Positions 1 through 8,305 of a DNA stretch of 46,519 nt are shown in pieces. Origin of the DNA: Fibrobacter succinogenes. Lineage in GTDB: Bacteria > Fibrobacterota > Fibrobacteria > Fibrobacterales > Fibrobacteraceae. The stretch lies in contig CADCGB010000017.1 of assembly GCA_902800815.1 (NCBI GenBank), positions 1-46,519 of the forward strand, read 5' to 3'. The notes under the pieces were generated by a model. The model made no database searches. It saw only the letters and a program-made list of their open reading frames with translations, and was not told the origin of the DNA. A program made the translations under genes and the position numbers. Position 1 is the first letter of the stretch. Every line of letters begins with the position of its first letter.

Positions 1-703
<703 letters not shown>

Positions 704-736
704 CTGGATTCTATCGCGCTCCGCGCTCCAGAATGA
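704..736. repeat. GTCATYCTGGAG-type palindromic repeat, copy 1
   Basis: Read on the minus strand, it begins GTCATTCTGGAG, has a self-complementary GC-rich centre, and ends GATAGAATCCAG. The same start and end layout recurs at 5254-5290 and 44476-44510, and in shorter form at 777-799. CTGGA and TCCAG, and ATTCT and AGAAT, form overlapping inverted repeats. It looks like a REP-type dispersed intergenic element. Confidence 0.6.
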
Positions 737-744
737 CAAATAAA

Positions 745-770
745 AATGGCCCCCGAAAGGGGGCTTTTCT
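745..770 (+). terminator. Rho-independent terminator of leuB
   Basis: A perfect 6-bp stem (749-754 with 759-764, loop GAAA) is followed directly by TTTT, and A-rich sequence precedes it. It lies 45 bases after the leuB stop. Confidence 0.9.
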
Positions 771-776
771 TGTAAG

Positions 777-799
777 ATCCTCGCCTACGCGAGGATGAC
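777..799. repeat. GTCATCCT-type palindromic repeat, short copy 2
   Basis: An 8-bp perfect inverted repeat (777-784 with 789-796, loop CTAC) followed by GAC. On the minus strand it reads GTCATCCTCGCG...GCGAGGATC, the short form of the element at 704-736. It lies 8 bases beyond the stop of the minus-strand lipoprotein gene, so it may also help end that transcript. Confidence 0.5.
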
Positions 800-807
800 G
801 TTGAAGC

Positions 808-1956
808 TTAATTACAGCCAGTGCCGAGCGTGCCTTCGAGCAGGGATTCACAGGAGGAAATGTAGAACCTCGCCTGGTCGCTACCGGCAGGAGCCTCTTC
901 ACAGCCGCCCATGACGCCCGGAACATCGCAGGAGACCATGTCGCCAGCGGGTGCAGCGGCAGAGCTCGACGAGGTTTCTTCGACATCAGCGGAACTGGAA
1001 CTTTCCGGTTTGACTTCAGCAGGAACCTTTTCCTTGCAGTAGTTCTGTTCGCTCTTGAAGACATCTTCCCTCGGCTTGGAGAGCGTGCCCGAAGAAGAAG
1101 CGTTGACATAACCTTCCATGGTGCAGAAGTTGGTAGTACCGATATTCGCGAACTGCTTGGTCATGCATTCCACATATGGCATCGGTTGAATTTCGTACTT
1201 GCGGCTCATGATTTCACTTTCCGCGGAATCATAGGCGACAACGTACCTCACGATAACGCTGTCAGTACCGCGCCAGTTCTCGTCAAGATAGGAGTAAATC
1301 CATTCAGGATCATCAACAGTGAAATTGCAGTTCGAAGTCGTCTGGAGCGGGAACACTTCAAAGGCAGAGCCGTTCACTGCGGCATCGCAAGCCTTCTTCA
1401 CGGAAGCATGCACTGCTTCGCGGGCATTGTTCGCAAAGTAACCCTTCTCCGTACGGGTAGAAACGAGGACTGCGGTGCTGCCTTCGCAATTCTGCACGCC
1501 GGCGAGTTTCCCGTCCATAGACGAGGGGTGCGTTGCAGTAGAGTCGTTCATCGTCAGCAGGCGGCAGTACATGCTGGCTGTGTTGCCCGTAAAGCGGACG
1601 GAATCGTGAATAACGAGGTCTTCGCCCTGGATTTCAAAGACGGTCCTGATGTTCGCGCTGTTGCTGCCATCACTACCCCTGTAATTGATTGCCCACGAAT
1701 CGTCCGTTGCGCCGAACGTGCAGGGGGCAGCCTCTTCTTCGGCAGAAGAACTGGAGGCAGCCTCAACGGAACTCGATGAAGCCCCAGCCCCGTTGTTATC
1801 GCTGGAATCCGGCGTGCCGGAGGTTTCGCTGCTAGAAGAAGTCGTTTCTTGCGGGTTGTTGCTCGGTTCCGGAGACGTGCTGGAATCGTCACCGCAAGCC
1901 ATAAGGCAAAGAGCCGCAGAAATAGAAAGACCTAAACCAATTTTCGAGATATTCAT
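808..1956 (-). CDS. Ser-rich Fibrobacter-type lipoprotein of unknown function
   Basis: A 382-residue exported lipoprotein. The start at 1956 was chosen because AAGGAG lies 7 bases upstream and the protein then opens with a classic signal peptide ending in the lipobox LMAC (Cys about residue 22). The open frame continues upstream but that part has no signal character. Behind the Cys comes a low-complexity linker (about residues 25-75) rich in Ser, Thr, Glu and Asn with runs of SSSS. A folded region with several cysteines follows, then a second Ser/Glu-rich segment near residue 325 and a short Cys-containing tail. Such Ser-rich linkers are typical of Fibrobacter surface lipoproteins. I recognise no enzymatic domain. 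It appears monocistronic, following the terminator of the gene upstream. Confidence 0.8.
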   Translation of the reverse strand: MNISKIGLGLSISAALCLMACGDDSSTSPEPSNNPQETTSSSSETSGTPDSSDNNGAGASSSSVEAASSSSAEEEAAPCTFGATDDSWAINYRGSDGSNSANIRTVFEIQGEDLVIHDSVRFTGNTASMYCRLLTMNDSTATHPSSMDGKLAGVQNCEGSTAVLVSTRTEKGYFANNAREAVHASVKKACDAAVNGSAFEVFPLQTTSNCNFTVDDPEWIYSYLDENWRGTDSVIVRYVVAYDSAESEIMSRKYEIQPMPYVECMTKQFANIGTTNFCTMEGYVNASSSGTLSKPREDVFKSEQNYCKEKVPAEVKPESSSSADVEETSSSSAAAPAGDMVSCDVPGVMGGCEEAPAGSDQARFYISSCESLLEGTLGTGCN

Positions 1957-1989
1957 ATTTTCTCCTTTTAATGAATGACAGGCAAAATG

Positions 1990-2020
1990 TAAAAAAAATC
2001 CGGAGGAATAAAGCCTCCGG
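1990..2020 (-). terminator. Rho-independent terminator of the 2054-3169 gene
   Basis: On the minus strand a perfect 7-bp stem CCGGAGG/CCTCCGG (2014-2020 with 2000-2006, loop of 7) is followed by ATTTTTTTT. It ends the upstream gene and separates it from the lipoprotein gene at 1956. Confidence 0.92.
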
Positions 2021-2053
2021 AGGTGAAATTCCGTTGTATGTAAGGACAACGTA

Positions 2054-3169
2054 TCAGTCGCGGTCGTCGAAGGCCTGAGCTTCTTCGGGCTCCTCGACCG
2101 TCCATTCGCGAATGTGGTCCGCAAGCGCCTTCTGACCGTCCTTCTCGAGCTCGTCGGAGATTCCCTTCAGGATTTCGGCATCCTGTGCGGGCAAGTCCTT
2201 CTCGTACATGTCGATATACTGCTCGAGAATGCTATAGCGTTTCATTCCGGCGAGCAACTGCATGAATTCCATATCGATGTTCCCACCGCTACGGAAACTG
2301 GAATGTTCCCTGAGGAGAGTGTCAGCCTGCTTCTCGTCAACCTGCTGGCAGAGGCGCGCGAGGTTGATGACCTTCGGGAAGGTTTCGTACAGGCGCATCG
2401 CAATCTTGACGCAGTCGGACTTGCGGCCTTCCTTGTCGGCAATCGCAGCCATGAGGTCGAGATAAGCCTCCTCGTCTTCGGCACCGGGGTCGCGCACGTC
2501 GCCGAGCCACTGCTTGGCAAGTTCGATGTCGCCTGCGACAAAGTACTCGTTTGCGATATCGATAAGCGTTGCGTTGCTCTTGTCCGGGTCCTTCAGGAGG
2601 GCTGCCTTCGTGTAGCGTTCGCAATCGCCGAGGGCGTCTGCCATGTCCGTAATGGCATCAATGATATCCTCGCGGTTCTGGAGTTCCACTTCGGTAACTG
2701 TCGCGATAAGTTCGTCAATCAAGGCCTTCGCGCGTTCATCGGGTAGTACCTCGTTGAGCGAGAGGAATAGCACGGAACGGCCTTCCCCACCCACATGACG
2801 GAGCGCCAGGTCGTGAATCAGGTCGGCAATGTAGTCCTTGTCATCGTACTGGCTAGCAAGTTCCACAAAGAATGTGCCTGCATCGTAGAAGAGGCTTTCC
2901 CAGTCGTCGCGTTCCTCGTCGTCTGCCTTGAACGAAAGGAAATCCGTGCGGAGCGTCCACGCGAGCAGTTCAAGCTGCAGACGCACATCCTTGAAATCCT
3001 CGATATCGTCAATCGTCTTCGCGATGGTCTCGTACAGTTCGTCCGGGCGATGCAGGAGCCTGCTTTCGCCGTTTATAATCTGCGTAAGCGTTTCGCGGAT
3101 GCGGTCTTCCTTGCCACGGAATGCGGCGGCACCGCTATTCGATTTCCAAACTTTTTTCTTCTTAGCCAT
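2054..3169 (-). CDS. hypothetical cytosolic helical-repeat protein
   Basis: 371 residues with no signal peptide or membrane segment; acidic and predicted almost entirely helical. The start at 3169 gives MAKKKKVWKS, a basic N-terminus. Directly upstream is TACATT, 7 bases and then ATG, matching the short-leader promoter pattern seen elsewhere in the window; the longer open frame upstream runs into the neighbouring TPR gene. Middle and C-terminal parts show spaced helix pairs, for example around IANEYFVAGDIELAKQWL, that resemble TPR-like or DUF6880-like helical repeats, but I cannot assign a family. It follows the TonB operon on the same strand after 32 bases, so it could be read through from it or use its own promoter. 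It has its own strong terminator. Confidence 0.72.
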   Translation of the reverse strand: MAKKKKVWKSNSGAAAFRGKEDRIRETLTQIINGESRLLHRPDELYETIAKTIDDIEDFKDVRLQLELLAWTLRTDFLSFKADDEERDDWESLFYDAGTFFVELASQYDDKDYIADLIHDLALRHVGGEGRSVLFLSLNEVLPDERAKALIDELIATVTEVELQNREDIIDAITDMADALGDCERYTKAALLKDPDKSNATLIDIANEYFVAGDIELAKQWLGDVRDPGAEDEEAYLDLMAAIADKEGRKSDCVKIAMRLYETFPKVINLARLCQQVDEKQADTLLREHSSFRSGGNIDMEFMQLLAGMKRYSILEQYIDMYEKDLPAQDAEILKGISDELEKDGQKALADHIREWTVEEPEEAQAFDDRD

Positions 3170-3176
3170 AGGTACA

Positions 3177-3182
3177 AATGTA
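3177..3182 (-). promoter_or_regulatory. candidate -10 box, short-leader promoter
   Basis: TACATT on the minus strand, 7 bases before the ATG at 3169, with no Shine-Dalgarno sequence between. Confidence 0.4.
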
Positions 3183-3201
3183 GAAAAAGAATTGTGCGAG
3201 A

Positions 3202-4173
3202 TTACTTCTTCTCGCGGATGCGCTTGTACAGGCTTTCGGCCTTCTCGGTATCGCCCGCATTGGAGAACACGTGGCCCACGTTCTCGGCACCGATACGGCC
3301 CTGCGAACTGCCCGCAATCCAGGCCTTCATGTAGCATTCGAACGCTTCGTCGTAGCGTTTCTGATTAAAGTAGATCTGACCCAGGTCCAGGTTGAGGTCG
3401 CCCTTGCCCTTGTTGTGCCGCAGGCCTTCTTCCAGCGTGAAAATTGCCATCCACGGGGAATTGTTCTGCACGTACATCTGCGCGAGGTAACGGCGGGCGG
3501 AGACATTCTCCGGGTCCATCAATATGCCGTTTTCCATCTCGTTCAAGGACTGGCGCGTAGAATCCATGCTGCGGTAGTAATACGCGAGCGTAAAGTGGAC
3601 GTCGGCACCTGCGGTAGCCGTCATCTGGAGTGCATTCTGCAAGGTCTTGATGGCGTACTCGTAGTCGCCCAGTTTCTCGTAGACTTCGGCAAGGCCGTAC
3701 CAGGCATCCATGCGGTCGGGGTTCAGCCTCAGCGCACGCTCGAAGTTCTTCTGCGCGAGTGTCCAGTCGCGGCCCTTCAGGTAGCATTCCGCAAGCGCAA
3801 AGTGCACGTGGTCGGATTCCACGCCGAGTTCAATCGCACGGTTGTATGCCGCAATCGCATCGCCCGGAGAATCAGCGAGGTAGTAGAGGTCACCGAGCAG
3901 CATCCACGCCTTCTCAAAATTCGGAAGGAGTTCCACGGTACGCCTGTAGGCCACCATCGCGACCTGCTTGCGGTCGAGTTGCACCAGCGCGTTGCCCAAG
4001 TTGAACCACGCGAAAGGCTCGTAACGGCCCTCGTCAATCGCCGCACGGTAAAGCGGTACCGCTTCCTTGAACTTTCCCTGGTCGTAAAGTTCATTCGCCT
4101 TGAAGAAATAATCCTCCGCCGCGTGCGAAAGAATCACCCCGAATAGAAGCAAAATAAGCAACCTACTTGACAA
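3202..4173 (-). CDS. exported tetratricopeptide-repeat protein of the TonB operon
   Basis: 323 residues. The start is TTG at 4173, supported by AAGGAG 7 bases upstream and by an overlap with the tonB stop codon. An N-terminal signal peptide (about residues 1-18, ending SHA before AEDYF) sends it to the periplasm. The rest is a run of about eight TPR units, visible as repeats of the A-x-x-x-Y-x-x-A-I-x-L type such as AIAAYNRAIELG, AQKNFERALRLN and AIKTLQNALQM. TPR arrays bind peptides or partner proteins. In Vibrio TonB2 loci a TPR protein also follows tonB, so it probably assists energy transduction or docking at the outer membrane. That role is an inference from context. Confidence 0.87.
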   Translation of the reverse strand: MSSRLLILLLFGVILSHAAEDYFFKANELYDQGKFKEAVPLYRAAIDEGRYEPFAWFNLGNALVQLDRKQVAMVAYRRTVELLPNFEKAWMLLGDLYYLADSPGDAIAAYNRAIELGVESDHVHFALAECYLKGRDWTLAQKNFERALRLNPDRMDAWYGLAEVYEKLGDYEYAIKTLQNALQMTATAGADVHFTLAYYYRSMDSTRQSLNEMENGILMDPENVSARRYLAQMYVQNNSPWMAIFTLEEGLRHNKGKGDLNLDLGQIYFNQKRYDEAFECYMKAWIAGSSQGRIGAENVGHVFSNAGDTEKAESLYKRIREKK

Positions 4174-4804
4174 AACGGAACTCCTTTGTGGCCTTCTGTG
4201 CCACGGGATATCCGCCCAAGTGCGCGGGACTGAACTTCCACTGCTTTACAGCCTTCAGGGCCTCGTTCTCAAAGCCATAGCCCGGAGGATCGAGGCTCAT
4301 TACGCTCGCCTGCGCCACGTCGCCATACACGTCGATAACGACCATAACCTTCACGTAGCCCGAAATACCGAGTTTCTTCGCGCGGTCGGGGAACTTCGGC
4401 TGCACTTCCTTAAGAACCTGTGCCTGCTCGTCCACCTCGCCCGCCTCGTACACAACGTTCTCCATCGAGCCCGTACCCACGGCAACGCCATCGCCCGCTG
4501 CACCGCGTGCCAGCGAGAGATCCATCTGGAAATTCTGGCTGCGGGATACCCCCATGTTCGAGGTAATCTTGAACGGGTTCGGGTTCACGATGGTGCGAAT
4601 CACCTTCTGCTTTACCTCGGGCTTCTTCTCGCTCACGAGCACTTCCACTTCCGTTACGGCGTCGAGTTCCTTCTCCGTCTTTACGCCCTTGTCGAAAAGC
4701 AGGGCGTTCAGCACCGGAATCGCAAGGAAGAACACCGCACTCACGATAAACGAGAGCACGAATGCTGCCGGGAACCGGAAATATTTAGCGAGAAAGTCGA
4801 CCAC
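4163..4804 (-). CDS. tonB: TonB-type energy transducer
   Basis: 213 residues. One N-terminal membrane anchor (about residues 12-35) is followed by a short charged periplasmic linker (SEKKPEVKQKV) and a C-terminal TonB domain (about 120-213) with the hallmark pattern KFPDRAKKLGISGYVKVMVVID and a final W-K-F-S-P strand before KATKEFRF. It carries proton-motive energy from ExbB/ExbD to outer-membrane receptors. The linker lacks the long Pro-rich stretch of E. coli TonB, which suits a TonB2-type protein needing a helper such as TtpC. The GTG start at 4804 shares one base with the exbD stop (TAGTG), and the end overlaps the TPR gene. It belongs to a six-gene operon starting at 8236. Confidence 0.92.
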   Translation of the reverse strand: MVDFLAKYFRFPAAFVLSFIVSAVFFLAIPVLNALLFDKGVKTEKELDAVTEVEVLVSEKKPEVKQKVIRTIVNPNPFKITSNMGVSRSQNFQMDLSLARGAAGDGVAVGTGSMENVVYEAGEVDEQAQVLKEVQPKFPDRAKKLGISGYVKVMVVIDVYGDVAQASVMSLDPPGYGFENEALKAVKQWKFSPAHLGGYPVAQKATKEFRFVK

Positions 4805-5208
4805 TATTCCTCTTTATTCGCGGAGATTGAAACCTTGCGGACTTTCGCCAAGTTGCATTCGTCAAGAATATCCACCACCACGCCGTTCGGGGCGTCACGG
4901 TCGCTCACGATAATCACCGGGCGGTCCGGAGCCTCGGCCATCATCTGGCGTAAAACGGTCTGAAGCGTAGAGAGGTTCACCTGGGTCTCGTTGATGTGTA
5001 TCGTACCCTGACGCGTCACGCCAATCAATATGCTTTCCTTCGCGAGTTCCTTCGCAGAACTTGCCTTTGGCTTCGTCACGTCCACACCCGTCTCGCGCGT
5101 GAACGTCGATGTCACGATAAAGAAGATGAGCAGGATGAACACCATGTCGAGCATCGGCGAAACATCTATTCCGCCCGCATCGCGTGTCCTTTTACGTATA
5201 AAACTCAT
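4804..5208 (-). CDS. exbD: ExbD/TolR-family proton channel subunit
   Basis: 134 residues. A short cytosolic N-terminus leads into one membrane helix (about residues 17-38), whose start carries the conserved proton-pathway Asp in the motif IDVSPMLDMVFILLIFF. A periplasmic domain follows, ending in SDRDAPNGVVVDILDECNLAKVRKVSI, typical of ExbD/TolR. It forms the proton-conducting motor with ExbB and drives TonB. The start ATG at 5208 overlaps the exbB stop as ATGA, and the stop overlaps the tonB GTG. Length is normal for the family. Confidence 0.95.
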   Translation of the reverse strand: MSFIRKRTRDAGGIDVSPMLDMVFILLIFFIVTSTFTRETGVDVTKPKASSAKELAKESILIGVTRQGTIHINETQVNLSTLQTVLRQMMAEAPDRPVIIVSDRDAPNGVVVDILDECNLAKVRKVSISANKEE

Positions 5209-5930
5209 TTATCCTCCTCTACATTTTCATGTGAATCAGGATTATCCGCGTCTTGGATCCTATCGGTCGCGCAGCTCCCTCCAGGATGACATCCGGAACT
5301 TTCAAAAACATACGATTCGTATTTCAACGCCTCGCTCCAGGCGCTGTCCTCGACCTTCTCCACGCAACTGGAGAGGTAGTTGTAGGCCAGCATCAGCGGG
5401 AATGCCACAAGCAGGCCCGCCTGCGTTGTCAGAAGCGCTTCTGAGATGCCATCGGCAAGGAGCACCGGGTTCCCGAAACCGAACTGCTGTATGGTCTCGA
5501 AGGTATGCACCATGCCCGAGACCGTACCCAGGAGGCCCATCATGGGCGCAAGTGCGGCGCAGGTAGAAATTGTCTTGAGCGATTTGGAAAGGTTCACGGA
5601 TATGCGGTGGCGCGTAGCCTCCATTGCGTTACGCACGGCGACAGGCCCCTGCCCGCGGTAATCGCGCACGTCTTTCGCCAGCGCATAGAAATACCCGTAG
5701 GGGCGCTTGCCGAGCGAATTGAACGCAACTTCCTCGCCCTTCTTTTGCAGGTTCTTCCAGAATGCAGAAACGGACTTGCCCTTGAGCATGAAGTAGTAGC
5801 CATAGCGCTCGAGCATCAGGAACCAGCCAAACCACCCGAGCAAGAAGATAGGCGCAAGCACCCACCCTCCCCTGAGGAGGATGTTCATGGCCGCTTCGAA
5901 AAGCGAATTCTGGTCGACGCCCGTAATCAA
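5205..5930 (-). CDS. exbB: ExbB/TolQ-family motor protein with repeat-derived C-terminus
   Basis: 241 residues. The MotA/TolQ/ExbB channel family is clear: an N-terminal membrane helix (LLRGGWVLAPIFLLGWFGWF) and two later helices with the family signatures AALAPMMGLLGTVSGMVHTF and ALLTTQAGLLVAFPLMLAYN. It forms the pentameric stator around ExbD in the inner membrane. The TTG start at 5930 lies 3 bases after the preceding stop, with AAAGGA upstream. Oddly, the last 25 or so residues, beginning SSGCHPGGSCATDRIQ, are encoded by a copy of the GTCATCCTGGAG dispersed repeat (5254-5290) and do not look like ExbB. The frame then reaches a TGA that overlaps exbD, so the repeat has been absorbed without breaking the operon. 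Confidence 0.93.
   Translation of the reverse strand: MITGVDQNSLFEAAMNILLRGGWVLAPIFLLGWFGWFLMLERYGYYFMLKGKSVSAFWKNLQKKGEEVAFNSLGKRPYGYFYALAKDVRDYRGQGPVAVRNAMEATRHRISVNLSKSLKTISTCAALAPMMGLLGTVSGMVHTFETIQQFGFGNPVLLADGISEALLTTQAGLLVAFPLMLAYNYLSSCVEKVEDSAWSEALKYESYVFESSGCHPGGSCATDRIQDADNPDSHENVEEDK
5254..5290. repeat. GTCATCCTGGAG-type palindromic repeat, copy 3 (inside exbB)
   Basis: On the minus strand it begins GTCATCCTGGAG, has a short GC-rich centre, and ends GATAGGATCCA, matching the copies at 704-736 and 44476-44510. Unlike them it lies within a reading frame, encoding the tail of the ExbB protein. Confidence 0.65.
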
Positions 5931-5933
5931 GGG

Positions 5934-7448
5934 CTACTTTTCCTTTATCCAGAGGGCGTTGAGTACGGCAAGCCCTGCCTTTTCCATACGGCTGCGCAAT
6001 GCGTCGCAACGGTTCACGAGGAACGTATGCAACAGCTGCAGCGGGATAGCCACCATAAGGCCCGCTTCCGTAGTCACGAGGGCAATGGAAATGCCGCCCG
6101 CAAGGAGTTTCGGGTCGCTGGTGCCGTGCATCGTGATGACGTCGAAGAGTTCAATCATACCCATCACCGTACCCAGGAGGCCGAGCAGCGGTGCAGTAGA
6201 GGCAAACACGGAAACCCAGGTGAGGCCAGATTCAATCTTCGGGACTTCGGCAGAGAAGAGTTCTTCTAGGGCCTTTTCTGCAGGGGCGCGGCCCGGGTAA
6301 TCCTTACCCAGTACAGTCCGCAATACCTTCCCTACCTTGCCATGGGACTTTGCGGACTGTACGCGCGCAGTCTCCACGTCGCCCTTCTCGAGTGCCTTCA
6401 GCGCGCGCCGCACCGAAAGCCCGCCGAAACTTGCCACCATGATCCAGATGAACTTGATGAGGAATATCAGGAGCCCGAGCCCGAACAGCGTCGCAATCGG
6501 GTACATCAGGATACCGCCGTTCTTGAAGAACTGCTTGAAGTCGTCCTTCCAGGTGGTTTCCGTATGGTTTGCAAGTTCGCTAGAAAGTTCCGTACTCAGG
6601 AGCACGTCTACCGGCACCATCACGAATGCGGAATCGTTCACGTTCGCAAAGACCTTCGCGACATTCTTCTTCGTTTCGGGAGTCAGGTTCTCCTGCCAGC
6701 TGTAGGTACGCTTCTTTTCTCCTGCAACAGGGAGCATGAGCGCAGCCGCGTGCAACCCGTGGATATCAGCGACGTTTGCCATCTGCAAAGCATAGAGTCC
6801 GCCGAGGCGCATGCGGTCGCCCTGCGCCACGGCCGAACCAAACATGAGTTCAGCCTTCTCTACAGTCGCCTCACGAGTAAAAGCCATCTCGGCGCGGGCA
6901 GCATCGAGCACGCCCTTTGCAATGCGGAGCGGGTCATCCTTGTAGAGGCCCATCTCCTTCTTCACCTTGTTCTGTACTTCCACGCGTTCCGCCATCTTGA
7001 AGGGAACTCCCTGTTCCTGGAACTTCGCGAGCGTCTCGAGGCGTTCCGGACCGGCAGCCAAGGACAGGAATTCGGCACGGGCCTTTTCGGCCTGGAGCTT
7101 CACCTGGGCCAGGTCCTCGCGGGCTACGCGCACGTCCTCGAACAGGCGGGCACGTTCCGACATCAGGGCGTCGACCTTCTCCTTGTTTTCCTGGTACTTG
7201 TCGTTGAACATCTCGCGTTCCTGGTTCGCCGTCTCGCGGTCCTTCCAGCGGGCGGCAACAGCCATGTCACGCTTCTTGCGGGCCTCTTCCAGGTCGGCCT
7301 TCGCGCTATTGAGTTCTGCGCGCTTCTTCACCGCATCGATGTCGGAGTTCTGCTGCGCGTGGGCTGCGGGAGCAAATAAGGCAAGCGCGGCAGTTAGGGC
7401 GAAAGCCCCAATTCCCCATCTCACATTGCACATTTCACACTTCATCAT
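5934..7448 (-). CDS. TtpC-like MotA/TolQ/ExbB protein with long periplasmic coiled-coil domain
   Basis: Up to 504 residues, twice the size of a normal ExbB. An N-terminal signal peptide (FALTAALALFAPAAHAQ) is followed by a coiled coil (about residues 35-130, rich in Glu, Lys, Arg), a further periplasmic region to about 300, and then an ExbB domain with helices near 310-340, 410-440 (TAPLLGLLGTVMGMIELF) and 455-485 (ALVTTEAGLMVAIPLQLL). This layout and the gene order match TtpC, the fourth component required by Vibrio TonB2 systems. The gene starts within the preceding stop as ATGATGA; AGGAGG fits the second ATG (7445) better than the first. Function in energising outer-membrane transport is inferred from family and operon. 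Confidence 0.9.
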   Translation of the reverse strand: MMKCEMCNVRWGIGAFALTAALALFAPAAHAQQNSDIDAVKKRAELNSAKADLEEARKKRDMAVAARWKDRETANQEREMFNDKYQENKEKVDALMSERARLFEDVRVAREDLAQVKLQAEKARAEFLSLAAGPERLETLAKFQEQGVPFKMAERVEVQNKVKKEMGLYKDDPLRIAKGVLDAARAEMAFTREATVEKAELMFGSAVAQGDRMRLGGLYALQMANVADIHGLHAAALMLPVAGEKKRTYSWQENLTPETKKNVAKVFANVNDSAFVMVPVDVLLSTELSSELANHTETTWKDDFKQFFKNGGILMYPIATLFGLGLLIFLIKFIWIMVASFGGLSVRRALKALEKGDVETARVQSAKSHGKVGKVLRTVLGKDYPGRAPAEKALEELFSAEVPKIESGLTWVSVFASTAPLLGLLGTVMGMIELFDVITMHGTSDPKLLAGGISIALVTTEAGLMVAIPLQLLHTFLVNRCDALRSRMEKAGLAVLNALWIKEK

Positions 7449-8236
7449 TCGGCCTCCTTCGGGAATGCGACCGGTATGGTCACTAGCCTCGGAGCCGTTT
7501 TCCCTTCGGCAACCTTCATCACGTCCTTCAGTACTGTGCGCATCGCAAGGTCATCGGACACGTTCTTCCAGGTGTATCCACCATCGGCGGTACGGGCAAG
7601 CCAGAGCACGTCGTTGCCGTCGTTACTTACAAAGATCGATGCCACCGCACCGTAGCGCAGGTAAGTCCCGGGAACGCTGCGGGCATCCACTTGCAGGAAT
7701 CCCTTCCACACCTCGGTCGTATAACCCAGGCGGATACGGTCGTAGAATACCTCGAGCGTACGGTTCAATGCATCGTCAGCCTCGATAACGCCCTTGTGGA
7801 GCTGGTCCGCGATTTCCTGGACGCTCTTGATGGTTTCCTCGTTCCTATACGGGAAGTCGGACTCGAATACGGGCACCAGCGAATCGATAACCTTCGCCAA
7901 GGACTCGTTGTACTTCGTCTTGCGGCTTTCGTACCAGCGGATGGTCCCCATCGTCTTCTGGCGGGCTTCGGCAATGTGGCTAAGTTCCGCCTTCAGCGAA
8001 TCGATTTCCGCCTTGAGCGTCTTGTTCTGCCCGGCAAGTGCCTGAACCTTCTTGCGGCCGACTTCAATAAACTCGGCGTGACGCTTCTTTTCGGCATCGT
8101 GCAGGGATTTTTCGCGTGAGGTTTCAGCCTCGACCGCCTTGATCTGGCGACGAACGCTTTCCACCGTCTCCTGGGCACCGGCCATTACGGCAACGAGCCC
8201 GATACATACGAGTAGTTTCGAGAAGGGAAAATTCAT
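7445..8236 (-). CDS. DUF3450-like exported coiled-coil protein, first gene of TonB operon
   Basis: 263 residues from the ATG at 8236. That start gives a clean signal peptide (MNFPFSKLLVCIGLVAVMAGA) and lies 6 bases after TATTTT with no Shine-Dalgarno, matching the short-leader pattern; an upstream TTG is less likely because it sits against the previous terminator hairpin. Behind the signal peptide is a long coiled coil (about residues 25-100), then a region with R-W-Y-E-S-R-K and a C-terminal domain with a YLRYGAVASIFV strand, as in DUF3450 proteins. DUF3450 genes precede ttpC-exbB-exbD-tonB in gamma-proteobacterial TonB2 loci. It probably works in the periplasm with the TtpC-like protein; its biochemical role is unknown. 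Confidence 0.85.
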   Translation of the reverse strand: MNFPFSKLLVCIGLVAVMAGAQETVESVRRQIKAVEAETSREKSLHDAEKKRHAEFIEVGRKKVQALAGQNKTLKAEIDSLKAELSHIAEARQKTMGTIRWYESRKTKYNESLAKVIDSLVPVFESDFPYRNEETIKSVQEIADQLHKGVIEADDALNRTLEVFYDRIRLGYTTEVWKGFLQVDARSVPGTYLRYGAVASIFVSNDGNDVLWLARTADGGYTWKNVSDDLAMRTVLKDVMKVAEGKTAPRLVTIPVAFPKEAE

Positions 8237-8242
8237 AAGCGA

Positions 8243-8248
8243 AAAATA
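8243..8248 (-). promoter_or_regulatory. candidate -10 box for the TonB operon
   Basis: TATTTT on the minus strand, 6 bases before the ATG at 8236. It also forms part of the T-rich tail of the terminator at 8253-8278. Confidence 0.4.
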
Positions 8249-8252
8249 CAAA

Positions 8253-8278
8253 GAACCGCGGCCTCTAGACCACGGTTC
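8253..8278 (-). terminator. terminator of the ankyrin lipoprotein gene
   Basis: On the minus strand GAACCGTGG pairs with CCGCGGTTC (one mismatch, loop of 8), followed by TTTGTATTTTT. It separates the ankyrin gene from the TonB operon. Confidence 0.75.
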
Positions 8279-8305
8279 CTTGCGAAAAAATGCGTTAAAT
8301 AAGGC

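Noticed and set aside
6342..7379. 345-codon open frame on the plus strand
   Set aside because: Antisense to the TtpC-like gene, whose motifs and operon position are clear.
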